From a virus: a stretch of 37,292 nucleotides of DNA. Positions within the stretch are counted from its first letter, which is position 1; every line of letters begins with the position of its first letter. Of this stretch, positions 30,462-37,292 are shown one piece after another. Both the position numbers and the translations under genes were made by a program. The DNA lies in IMG/VR virus record IMGVR_UViG_3300004770_000048, positions 1-37,292 of that record, one strand, 5' to 3'. The notes under the pieces are model-generated. The model worked only from the letters and a program-made list of their open reading frames with translations, searched no databases and had not been told where the DNA came from.

Positions 30462-31715
30462 TTACCGATCATCGAATCGGAGGTACTCCGATCTGAACGA
30501 TAAAGGGATACTAGCCCGACCACATGATCGTGCAAGCTTTATATTTAAAAACCAATCACTCGGTTGCTCTTGGTCTTGTGAGATTGTCAAGAATAAATCG
30601 CAATCGTGTTCGATGGCTCGGCTCTCACGGCTTGCACCTTCAGCATTCAACTGGGTGAGAGCGACTATCACGATTCCCATTTCCTTGGCAAGCGTTTTTA
30701 ATGTGCGGCTCACTTCTGCCACTTGACGCTCACGGCTGTCCTTGCTGTTGGTAGGCTCAAGAAGCTGGATGTAGTCCACTACAATCATCTTCACTTGATG
30801 CACAGCCACCATGCGGCGAACTGCGGCACGAAGTTGAAGGCAGTTAAGGCTACTCTCATCACGAATCCAAATTGGGAGCTTGCTGATCTGTGCAACGCCC
30901 ATGCTGATCCGCTTCATGAGGTCTTTATCCACTTCTCCCTCACGAGATAGTCGAGATATGTCAGCCCCAGAATGGGATGAGATAAGACGATCCATAAGTT
31001 CTCCAGCAGTCATCTCCAGTGAGATGATCCCCACTTCGTTCCCACCTAGGTCGGCAGTACGCATAGCCATGTTGAGAGCCATAGCGGTCTTGCCACCCTT
31101 TGTAGGGGCTCCTATGACGATTAACTGCCCTTTGCGGAAGCCTCCAGTGATCTCATCTAGCGGCTTAATGCCAGTGGTGATCCCGATAAGCTTGCCTCGG
31201 TTAGCCACCATCTCCTCATAGTCGTTTAGTCGCTTACACGCCACTTCCCTTACGCTCTCAATACGAGAGGAGGTCTCTGCATCAGCCGCAACCGACACAA
31301 GAGCCTTCTGAACCACTTCGGAGAGGTTCTCGGATTGAGTTGGGTCACTGGCTGTGGCAATGATCTTCTCGGCTACGGATATAGATAGACGTTGAATATG
31401 ACGCTCCTTTAGAATGTCTAGGTATTCACGCCAGTTTTGGGATGTTGGCATGAACAGGAAGCACTCCGTAACATAGGCGGCTCCACCCGATAGTTCAAGG
31501 GTTCCGTTGTTGGTCATGTGGTCAGTGATCGTTACTAGATCAGATCCCACTCCGGCAGTCCATAGGTCAACGATGGCGTTAAATATACGCTGGTTGGCAG
31601 GATGATGGAACAGCTTAACACTGGCGGTGTCAGCCGCCTCATCCAAGATGGATGAGTTTTGCATTAAGGAAGAAAGGAATGCTTTCTCCGCATCTGGAGA
31701 TTGAGGCAGGGTCAT
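30462..31715 (-). CDS. dnaB: Replicative DNA helicase, DnaB family
   Basis: A 417-residue hexameric helicase. The N-terminal DnaB domain is at about 1-105 (starting LPQSPDAEKAFLSSLMQ, the usual opening). A linker follows, then the RecA-like core: TGIKPLDEITGGFRKGQ, Walker A GAPTKGGKT at 202-210, SLEM at 232-235, Walker B IVVDYIQLL at 311-319 and ALTQLN at 352-357. Length and motif order are typical and complete. It should unwind the phage replication fork 5' to 3', interacting with host or phage primase; no primase is in the window. The ATG overlaps the upstream stop by 4 bases. The SSB-like gene follows, making a replication pair. Confidence 0.95.
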   Translation of the reverse strand: MTLPQSPDAEKAFLSSLMQNSSILDEAADTASVKLFHHPANQRIFNAIVDLWTAGVGSDLVTITDHMTNNGTLELSGGAAYVTECFLFMPTSQNWREYLDILKERHIQRLSISVAEKIIATASDPTQSENLSEVVQKALVSVAADAETSSRIESVREVACKRLNDYEEMVANRGKLIGITTGIKPLDEITGGFRKGQLIVIGAPTKGGKTAMALNMAMRTADLGGNEVGIISLEMTAGELMDRLISSHSGADISRLSREGEVDKDLMKRISMGVAQISKLPIWIRDESSLNCLQLRAAVRRMVAVHQVKMIVVDYIQLLEPTNSKDSRERQVAEVSRTLKTLAKEMGIVIVALTQLNAEGASRESRAIEHDCDLFLTISQDQEQPSDWFLNIKLARSCGRASIPLSFRSEYLRFDDR

Positions 31716-31981
31716 TGGATTTCTTTAATTAAGGTATCGAGTTTCGCCTTTCCAATTTTTCTGGAAAATTTTACATCACTAACTGATAATGTTGCTATTT
31801 CAACTGCTCTCACCAATAGTCCGGCAATCCAAACAAGCCTCTCCATTGTTTTTTTTTGGTTTTCCAAAGATGCGTTGAGTTCTTTCTCAAGCTGGCGAGA
31901 AAAGTCAGCAGGAGTTGTGGCACAAGAATAAAACCCGATATGAGAAACTGCTTTCTCGTCTGTGCGTGGCGTGTCGCTCAT
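31712..31981 (-). CDS. Coiled-coil phage protein with PRTDE N-terminal motif (paralogue of left-edge gene)
   Basis: An 89-residue protein starting MSDTPRTDEKAVSHIGF, then TTPADFSRQLEKELNASLEN and a long helix with regular Leu/Ile/Val (MERLVWIAGLLVRAVEIATL) ending DTLIKEIQ. The PRTDE opening and SRQLEKEL segment match the partial gene at 1-213, so the phage has two diverged copies, one early and one late. Similar openings (TPRT...) occur in short proteins of many environmental phages. Function is unknown. It is tightly coupled (ATGA) to both the nuclease upstream and the helicase downstream. Confidence 0.68.
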   Translation of the reverse strand: MSDTPRTDEKAVSHIGFYSCATTPADFSRQLEKELNASLENQKKTMERLVWIAGLLVRAVEIATLSVSDVKFSRKIGKAKLDTLIKEIQ

Positions 31982-32670
31982 TTCTTTTTCTCCTTCTTCA
32001 CCTTAACTGGCTTCTCTTTCTTGATAGCCCACCAAACTCCCACTTGAGCCTTAAAGGTGTTCCAGTAGCCGGATAGGTCGGGATTCCAGACGGCTTCAAA
32101 GTCGCCCTCATCCTCCTTACCGATACGCACGATGCAGTGGTTTGTAATCTTGCAACCAAGATTGTTGTAGTTCCAAAGCTCGGCATATCCTGCACACTGC
32201 CTCCAGAAGCTATCGCTAATCTTCTTGCTGGTCTTGAAGTCCATCAACACATGGTCTCCCTGTGGGTCTACGGCAATAAGGTCAATAGTCCCTCCGTACT
32301 TGTAAAGCTCATTAACAAGCTGAACTTCCGTAGCGACCACCTTGAGATCCTGCAAGTCCCACCAATCAAGAAACTTCGTGTAGCACACAAGAGCCTTGTC
32401 AATGTCGGCTTGATCGAAGTCGGATAGGTCAGCCACTTTTTCATTGAGCATACACTCAATCATGAAGTGAGCAATCGTTCCAATGTTTGCGGCGGTGTTA
32501 CGCTCCTTGCGATAATCCTTACCTTGACGGCCTAGATCCCAAGCCCAATGAATGAGGGCTCCGGCATCATCGCCAATTTTGCAGATGGTTGAACCCCCTG
32601 CGAGTTGATCTCCGTTTTCAGAAAAGTATTTCTGATGTGGAGCGTCCTTTACTAATTTTACTTTTTCCAT
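31978..32670 (-). CDS. RecB/Cas4-type PD-(D/E)XK exonuclease
   Basis: A 230-residue nuclease with the RecB-family motif order: GTIAHFMIE at 64-72 (His68), Glu115 in ATEVQLV, GGTIDLIA at 127-133 with Asp130, MDFKTSK at 143-149 with the D-x-K pair Asp144/Lys146, and the QxxxY motif at Gln158-Tyr162. All catalytic positions are present. In phages this type processes DNA ends for recombination, replication or degradation of host DNA. The Lys-rich last 15 residues are an extra basic tail. Leader ACACACAACCAACACAACT precedes the ATG. It lies upstream of the helicase in the same coupled unit. Confidence 0.88.
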   Translation of the reverse strand: MEKVKLVKDAPHQKYFSENGDQLAGGSTICKIGDDAGALIHWAWDLGRQGKDYRKERNTAANIGTIAHFMIECMLNEKVADLSDFDQADIDKALVCYTKFLDWWDLQDLKVVATEVQLVNELYKYGGTIDLIAVDPQGDHVLMDFKTSKKISDSFWRQCAGYAELWNYNNLGCKITNHCIVRIGKEDEGDFEAVWNPDLSGYWNTFKAQVGVWWAIKKEKPVKVKKEKKK

Positions 32671-32688
32671 AGTTGTGTTGGTTGTGTG

Positions 32689-32934
32689 TTAATTGAATCC
32701 AAACATTTTGTCCAGATGCTGTTCAATTGCTGAATCAGCTTGCTTCGACCACTCCAGCTTCTTTTTGAGAATGAGGAGTTCGCTGTGAATCTCTACAGCC
32801 CTTGACGTACTGATCTGGATTGTGTCAAGGCCGTGATGCTTTGATGTGGTGATGAGCGAGTAGAACAAAGGTTCTAAAACTTTCACCATGCGTTTTGTTT
32901 CTGCTATCGTTTCTGCGGTGTTTGGTATTTGCAT
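32689..32934 (-). CDS. Small helical hypothetical protein
   Basis: An 81-residue, almost entirely helical protein (AETIAETKRMVKVLEPLFYS, then HSELLILKKKLEWSKQADSA and IEQHLDKMFGFN). Charge and Leu spacing suggest a helical hairpin or dimer. The ATG directly abuts the TerL stop with no gap. No function can be read. Its position between terminase and RecB-type nuclease could mean a packaging or end-processing accessory; this is only contextual. Confidence 0.55.
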   Translation of the reverse strand: MQIPNTAETIAETKRMVKVLEPLFYSLITTSKHHGLDTIQISTSRAVEIHSELLILKKKLEWSKQADSAIEQHLDKMFGFN

Positions 32935-34623
32935 TCACGACCTATAGTCGGATTCAATTTCGTTGTCTACAAAAAAATCATCCATGTCTGAATAATTGTT
33001 TGAGTCCGATGCCAAGGCGTTCCCCAGCCCATTCTGATAGACAAAGAGTTCGCAAAGTAATGCAAGAGCGTCTGCTCTGTCTGGGGATTTTCCCTTCGTG
33101 CGTTTCTTCAAATCACGCTTACTTTCAAGTAATGTCTTTTCGTTCTTGAGCGTGTAGACTCTGGCACAAAGCTCCCTAGCCGTGATGTCATCAAGCCCTC
33201 TCAATCGTCCTGCCATGATGATTGTTTTGATCTGCCCCCACAATTGCGTCACTCGGTTTGCATACACTTGCTTGGCTGGTCTGGAGTCCTCCATGCTTAT
33301 CACTTGGTCAGTCGCAGAGCCGCCGAAGCTCACTCGCACAAACCCTGCTCTCCACCGCTGATTGATAATATCAGCCACTCCAGCACCGGCTCCTGTGGTG
33401 TCAAGAGCAAAATCTTCTGGCTCCACTCCACGCTTTTTAAGCTCCCCAATGGTTTGGTCAGCCACTTGGTAGAACAATGGGTAAGAAGCATCGTCCATTA
33501 GGTTGAGCCTAATGCACTCGGTAAGCTCCATCATCACGCCCTCATCGGAAGCTGTTCCAACCTTGGCAAATCTCAAGATACAATCATCGCCATCGGTAGT
33601 GAATGCAGGGTCAAGGGCGGCTATAGTCTTGATGCGTCTATCGGCCCACACAGCCTTGCTACGAGCCTCGCCATCCGTAATCATAGCGGAATCCACCATC
33701 GTATTTCTAGCTCCGCTCTTGCTCCACATTCCTCGGCAATAGCTATTCCACTCAAGGCTCCCCTCTCCGTAGTTGCGGCGAATAATCTCCACGTTGTCTT
33801 GGGAGAATAGATAAGGGTAGATGATGCGTCCGGCCTTAATGTTGGGAGACTTCAAACCATCAAACCTAACGCAAATCCCAGACTTGGTTTCCCAATGCTC
33901 ATCATCATCTCCAATACTTCCCCAGCCCATTTTAGGCTCACAGAACAGGCCGTGAGGGTCGAACATTGATGAGGCGTTAGCGATAGCCACAAAGCGGTAG
34001 AAGTCCGTACCCACTTGAAGGTTGGCTCGTGCAGAGAAGATGGCAGGGTTTGTCTGTGCCGCTTCGTCAGCCATGACAACCATGCGAGGCAAGTGAACGC
34101 CCTGCAACTTACCAACAGCTTGCTCCACGCTTCCGCTATCCACGGCAAGGGCAATGATGGCTGATCTGTCATCCCCTCGCTTGAATTGAATCTTGGTTTG
34201 CGAATCCACTACGTTAAGACCAAACAACGGAATGGTTGGCTTTGTGAACTTCATCATTTCAGCCCAGATGCGGCCTCGCAACGAGGGGACGGTTGTCGAG
34301 GTGAGAGCAACCCTAGTCATCATGGGTTTAGCCAAATACTCAATTAAGGAAAGTAGCGTGAAGGTGAAGGTCTTTCCGGCGGCGGCACATCCTGTGATTC
34401 CGATTTCTTCGTAGTTGCACCATGCCCACAACGCAAGCTCGTTCCAATCATTCCAAGTCTTAATCACATCGGGCCAAAGCATGGCGATGCAATGCTTGAT
34501 ATGCTGACCCCTGCTCATTCCCGAAAATCGGGATGGGTCTTTATCTCCAACCATCAGCAACTCTATTTCAAGTTGCGTGATGTTGGATTGCTTAAACTCT
34601 AGGCCGTATGTCTGGAGCTTCAA
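32935..34623 (-). CDS. terL: Terminase large subunit
   Basis: A 562-residue packaging ATPase-nuclease. The ATPase part has Walker A GITGCAAAGKT at 75-85, Walker B MVVMADEA at 181-188 and the coupling motif region AIANAS near 213-218. The C-terminal RNase H-like nuclease has Asp338 in AALDPAF, Asp408 in FALDTTGAG and SPDRADA at 513-519. All parts are present, so it should be active. The annotated start is TTG at 34623, overlapping the scaffold stop (TTGA); the first ATG is residue 24, and I keep TTG because the 4-base overlap matches the other junctions. The divergent-looking N-terminus leaves the packaging type (headful or cohesive ends) open. Confidence 0.93.
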   Translation of the reverse strand: MKLQTYGLEFKQSNITQLEIELLMVGDKDPSRFSGMSRGQHIKHCIAMLWPDVIKTWNDWNELALWAWCNYEEIGITGCAAAGKTFTFTLLSLIEYLAKPMMTRVALTSTTVPSLRGRIWAEMMKFTKPTIPLFGLNVVDSQTKIQFKRGDDRSAIIALAVDSGSVEQAVGKLQGVHLPRMVVMADEAAQTNPAIFSARANLQVGTDFYRFVAIANASSMFDPHGLFCEPKMGWGSIGDDDEHWETKSGICVRFDGLKSPNIKAGRIIYPYLFSQDNVEIIRRNYGEGSLEWNSYCRGMWSKSGARNTMVDSAMITDGEARSKAVWADRRIKTIAALDPAFTTDGDDCILRFAKVGTASDEGVMMELTECIRLNLMDDASYPLFYQVADQTIGELKKRGVEPEDFALDTTGAGAGVADIINQRWRAGFVRVSFGGSATDQVISMEDSRPAKQVYANRVTQLWGQIKTIIMAGRLRGLDDITARELCARVYTLKNEKTLLESKRDLKKRTKGKSPDRADALALLCELFVYQNGLGNALASDSNNYSDMDDFFVDNEIESDYRS

Positions 34624-35804
34624 CGAAGCTGTGATCTAATAGCGTCCAAAACTCCCTTTGGCTTTCCTCGCACTGATTCGCCATCATCCACAGATCCACG
34701 ATTAATTCGGGGCTGTACGGCGGCATCAGCGGCGGCTCGGCTCTTGTATTTAGCAAGCTCTGCTTTAAGGTTTGCCACCTCGTCCACGGCCTCTTTAGCC
34801 ACTTGAGCGAGGAATGGAGCAACCATGATTTCGTTCTGGCTGGCTGTGCCCTCAACGATCTTATAAGCCCTCTCCACTCTTTGCTGGACAAGCTTATCGG
34901 TTTCTGGATCTCCAGTAGGCCGGAAGTAGTCCAGCTTATTGGCTAGGTGAGCCTTCACCTTTTCAAAGTTGGCTTTAATAGTCTGGGAGGTTTGCTGATT
35001 TTGAGCCTGTGCATCCACGGCAAGCTCCTGTGCTGTGGCACGATAATCCTGCAACGCACCCTCTAATCCCCTACGCTTCTCGTCAGCGTTGTTAATGAGG
35101 GACAGGAATTGAGAAGCCGCCGCACCACCGCCAAACGTCTCATCAATAAAGTTGATACGCTCCTTGCCTTTAAGAGACAAAGCCCTTTCAGCGATAGAGG
35201 CATCATCTCCAATCTCTTGGGCGAAGTCTGCGGCTTGCTTAACTGCATCTTGATAGGGAGCCTCGTACTTCTCCTTAAACTTGGGAGAGCGTTCAAAAGC
35301 CGTGCGTTCAAGCTCGGCTTCCAGCTTCTCTAGCTTCTCTCGGTATTGAGCAACTTCGCTATCCTTGCTTTTAAGTGTCTCCTCGTAGGATTCAGCCTTT
35401 TTCCGTAGCTCGGCAATGTTATCCTCCTTGGTTTTCTTTCCTTTGGTTTCGGTGATAGGTTCTGGATCTTTAGTGAGATCAAGGTCATCAATGGAGAAAT
35501 TGTTTTCTGGCTCCTTAACTGCCTTTTTCTTTTCTTTAGGAGATTCCACCTCGCCACCCTCTAGGGTTTTGAGCAAGTCAGCCGTGGTTTGCTCCGGCAC
35601 TTCATCAAACCCAGCCGGAACAGCGGAAGGGTCAACACTGCCATCAATGTTGTCTGGAATGTCTTGAAGGTTTTTAAGGTCTAGCTTCTCAAGCTTTGGT
35701 TTCTGATTAAGCTTTCTAGCCAAGTTGGATTCAAAGCTCTCATCCACTGGAGGAGCGATAACTGGTAGCGTGCTTGCTGTTGTTGTTGGTAGTGGGTCTG
35801 ACAT
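34620..35804 (-). CDS. Probable scaffolding protein
   Basis: A 394-residue acidic, low-complexity and coiled-coil protein. The N-terminal 130 residues are Pro/Asp/Glu/Lys-rich and disordered. Residues about 130-175 form a strong coiled coil (IAELRKKAESYEETLKSKDS, EVAQYREKLEKLEAELERTA), followed by further helices to 350 and a short basic C-terminus (SVRGKPKGVLDAIRSQLR). Disordered acidic body plus coiled coil plus basic capsid-binding tail is the build of phage scaffolding proteins. It lies directly before TerL rather than next to the capsid gene, which is some 28 kb away in this orientation, an unusual split. A minor head protein is the alternative. Confidence 0.62.
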   Translation of the reverse strand: MSDPLPTTTASTLPVIAPPVDESFESNLARKLNQKPKLEKLDLKNLQDIPDNIDGSVDPSAVPAGFDEVPEQTTADLLKTLEGGEVESPKEKKKAVKEPENNFSIDDLDLTKDPEPITETKGKKTKEDNIAELRKKAESYEETLKSKDSEVAQYREKLEKLEAELERTAFERSPKFKEKYEAPYQDAVKQAADFAQEIGDDASIAERALSLKGKERINFIDETFGGGAAASQFLSLINNADEKRRGLEGALQDYRATAQELAVDAQAQNQQTSQTIKANFEKVKAHLANKLDYFRPTGDPETDKLVQQRVERAYKIVEGTASQNEIMVAPFLAQVAKEAVDEVANLKAELAKYKSRAAADAAVQPRINRGSVDDGESVRGKPKGVLDAIRSQLR

Positions 35805-35807
35805 AAA

Positions 35808-36011
35808 TTATTGTTTTTGAATATCTTCGTAAAAGTGATTAGCTAAATAAAAAGCCATTGAAGAAGTATTGATGTTGTTTTGTTTGTAGATTGTTTTATC
35901 AAAAATTCTTTCTATTGATTTTTCGTTTTTTCTTGATCCCTTTAATATCTCTGCAATGTGTGGGTTTTTGATGTTTTCAATATAATCTTCCTCATCTGTA
36001 AAATTCCACAT
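35808..36011 (-). CDS. Small hypothetical protein
   Basis: 67 residues from ATG 36011, one base after the upstream stop; the longer frame to 36119 would overlap the preceding gene by over 100 bases. The sequence is polar and helical: MWNFTDEEDYIENIKNPH, then IAEILKGSRKNEKSIERIFD and SMAFYLANHFYEDIQKQ. It is AT-rich compared with its neighbours, with many Asn, Ile and Lys, which may signal a recent acquisition. No family is recognised. Confidence 0.52.
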   Translation of the reverse strand: MWNFTDEEDYIENIKNPHIAEILKGSRKNEKSIERIFDKTIYKQNNINTSSMAFYLANHFYEDIQKQ

Positions 36012-36012
36012 T

Positions 36013-36291
36013 TTAAAATTCTGATGTGTAGTTAGATTGAAGTTCTTGAATTGGATCTGGCGTGGTTGAAAGCGTGTGGAGATCCATGAAGATGGATGCC
36101 CTGCCGGAATCATAACCAAATAACGTGATGGCGTTGTTCCCTAAAGTGGATAGGGAGCCGGTATTGCCAAGCGTTTTAGCCGCCGTTAGCTCATTCAACA
36201 CTGAAAATGCTAACTGGATAATAGGATTGGCTAGAGCCTCTTTAAGCCTTGGGGCAAGGGTTTGATCCTGCCTCCATTCTTCAAATGTCAT
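36013..36291 (-). CDS. Hypothetical head-region protein (MTFEEW type)
   Basis: A 92-residue protein beginning MTFEEWRQDQTLAPRLKEAL, then ANPIIQLAFSVLNELTAA and, after a Gly/Ser/Asn-rich part, FGYDSGRASIFMDLHTLS. The opening MTFEEWR.D..L...L...L..P..Q.A..VL and the late G...GR..... motif are typical of a small protein encoded beside portal and head genes in environmental phages; the role is not known to me. ATGA overlaps the stop of the ATP-grasp gene. Leader CTACCAACCAAAAAAG precedes the start. Confidence 0.6.
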   Translation of the reverse strand: MTFEEWRQDQTLAPRLKEALANPIIQLAFSVLNELTAAKTLGNTGSLSTLGNNAITLFGYDSGRASIFMDLHTLSTTPDPIQELQSNYTSEF

Positions 36292-37292
36292 ATTAATTCT
36301 TTTTTGGTTGGTAGTTTATCCTCGGTGAAGATAATATCATTTTCTTCAGCTTTGGTTATTTCATCTAGGCCGTCATAAATGCTGTCAGTCATAACAACAA
36401 CCTTATCTCCTTTTACATACTCTGCGTGTTCTTTGCAAGCGGAAATAGCCTGCTCAATAGTGTCGCCAATGCCAATACAATCTCCGATCTCGGTCATCTT
36501 AACCCCATCCGTGGGCACAATGTAGCCTTGACCATCAAGATTGCAGTAGTTGCGCCACTTAATCCACTGATCCACTTTAGGGTCATTCCACACTGGACAC
36601 CACCTATCGGCGGCAAAGTCGGAATGAATAACAGCTAATGCTCCGTATTTAGCTCTCCATACAGGCTCAACGAGTATTCCGTGGGCTCCGGCCTCCACAA
36701 TCTCCCCTACGTTCTCAATCATTTCCCAGTAAAGGGCTGATGGCGGGGCAGGGCAACGAGTGGTGAGATCAATAAGATAAGGCACTCCTTCTTCCGTAAC
36801 TCGGATTTCAGTTGAGAAGAATTGGCAATAGCCAGACTCCTTTAAGAATGGAGCAAGCTTGTCATTAACCTCCTTAACTGGGTCGGAAAGCTTATCGTAA
36901 TCTCTTACGGCCCCAAGGTACCCTGCGTCCTTAATCTCCACGCCAGTTAAGCAAGTGGATGGGAACTCGCCATTAATGGAATAACCATCGTATCCGGCTT
37001 CCACTACTGAATCCACCTTATGCTCCACAATGAATGGGAACACTTCTGCGGCTCCTCCTAAATGCAATGCAAGCTCGTTAAGGCGTTGTGAAGCACTGGA
37101 TAGGTTGTAGGCATGGAATGTTTCAGCTAATCCTCTGAAGCCACTGATCTTGACATATACGTCCTCGTTCTTGCTAATGTAGTCACGGAGTTCTGTCATG
37201 CCAGTGACAAGGGCACACTTACCTACTGGAAGCCCAAGGGCATCCATAGTCTCTTTAGCCCTCCACCTTTGCACTTCCAGCTTCTCTCCAAG
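36288..37292 (-). CDS. Phage-type ATP-grasp ligase, N-terminus cut by window edge
   Basis: 334 residues are visible; the frame stays open to the right edge, so the pre-ATP-grasp domain (perhaps 100 residues) is missing and the in-frame GTG at 37274 is not the true start. Numbering from the edge, KLEVQRWRAKETMDALGLPV at 4-23 is the lead-in to the ATP-binding domain, YVKIS at 46-50 holds the ATP-binding Lys48, EIRV at 162-165 and YLIDLTTR at 172-179 hold the Mg-binding acidic residues and an Arg, and PAPPSA follows. This is the ATP-grasp type common beside head genes in environmental phages, thought to make an amide or peptide bond on an unknown substrate. It starts the right-hand operon seen here and is coupled by ATGA to the next gene. 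Confidence 0.82.
   Translation of the reverse strand, partial: LGEKLEVQRWRAKETMDALGLPVGKCALVTGMTELRDYISKNEDVYVKISGFRGLAETFHAYNLSSASQRLNELALHLGGAAEVFPFIVEHKVDSVVEAGYDGYSINGEFPSTCLTGVEIKDAGYLGAVRDYDKLSDPVKEVNDKLAPFLKESGYCQFFSTEIRVTEEGVPYLIDLTTRCPAPPSALYWEMIENVGEIVEAGAHGILVEPVWRAKYGALAVIHSDFAADRWCPVWNDPKVDQWIKWRNYCNLDGQGYIVPTDGVKMTEIGDCIGIGDTIEQAISACKEHAEYVKGDKVVVMTDSIYDGLDEITKAEENDIIFTEDKLPTKKELI

Noticed and set aside
1-37292. The frame of the left-edge gene continues in frame into the right-edge ATP-grasp gene if the window were circular.
   Set aside because: Frame agreement has a one-in-three chance. The ATP-grasp domain should be preceded by its own N-terminal domain, not a coiled coil, so circular closure is not supported.

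Overview
The window looks like about 37 kb of a tailed, podovirus-like phage genome (or a prophage segment). It carries a large terminase, a scaffold-like protein, a major capsid protein, a very long probable internal virion protein, a DnaB-type helicase and a lysis cassette. A lipoprotein/inner-membrane fused spanin in that cassette points to a Gram-negative host. Many genes lack a Shine-Dalgarno and instead have A/C-rich leaders with AACCAAC motifs, so the host is probably not enterobacterial. I cannot name it from sequence alone. No portal, DNA polymerase, integrase or tRNA was seen. Both window edges cut a gene, and the portal may lie beyond the right edge.

Layout. (1) Positions 1-22918 form a leftward late region on the minus strand. 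From its promoter side it reads: FkbM-like methyltransferase, glycosyltransferase-like gene, a promoter with a perfect TATAAT near 21.48 kb, internal virion and adaptor proteins, a 1984-residue ejection-type protein, tail proteins, a glycosyltransferase-like gene overlapping a PD-(D/E)XK nuclease, the major capsid protein with a strong terminator, two glycine-rich fibre proteins, and the lysis genes. A separate promoter then drives a truncated coiled-coil gene at the left edge. (2) Positions 22919-24836 are mosaic: a stretch with decayed or structured sequence, one lone plus-strand gene, a repeat-bearing gap, and a minus-strand HTH protein that may be the small terminase. (3) Positions 24837-27478 form a GC-rich plus-strand operon: a 37-residue membrane peptide, an Amidoligase_2-like enzyme and a complete class II glutamine amidotransferase, closed by a strong terminator. 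(4) Positions 27479-28165 are a non-coding gap between convergent operons, filled with GGCCGG-type motifs, a 19-bp direct repeat, an AT-rich patch and five perfect 10-bp tandem repeats. (5) Positions 28165-37292 are a second leftward operon: small early proteins, an SSB-like protein, DnaB helicase, RecB-family nuclease, TerL, scaffold, two small genes and, at the right edge, a truncated phage-type ATP-grasp ligase.

How it fits together. Most minus-strand genes overlap by 4 bases (ATGA/GTGA/TTGA) or abut, as expected for translationally coupled polycistronic units. The most interesting part is region 3. A glutaminase that releases ammonia and an ATP-dependent carboxylate-amine ligase sit side by side with a tiny membrane peptide, in DNA whose composition and codon use differ sharply from the rest, while an ATP-grasp ligase lies in the same window. 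Together they suggest a glutamine-dependent amidation or peptide-modification system whose substrate is unknown.
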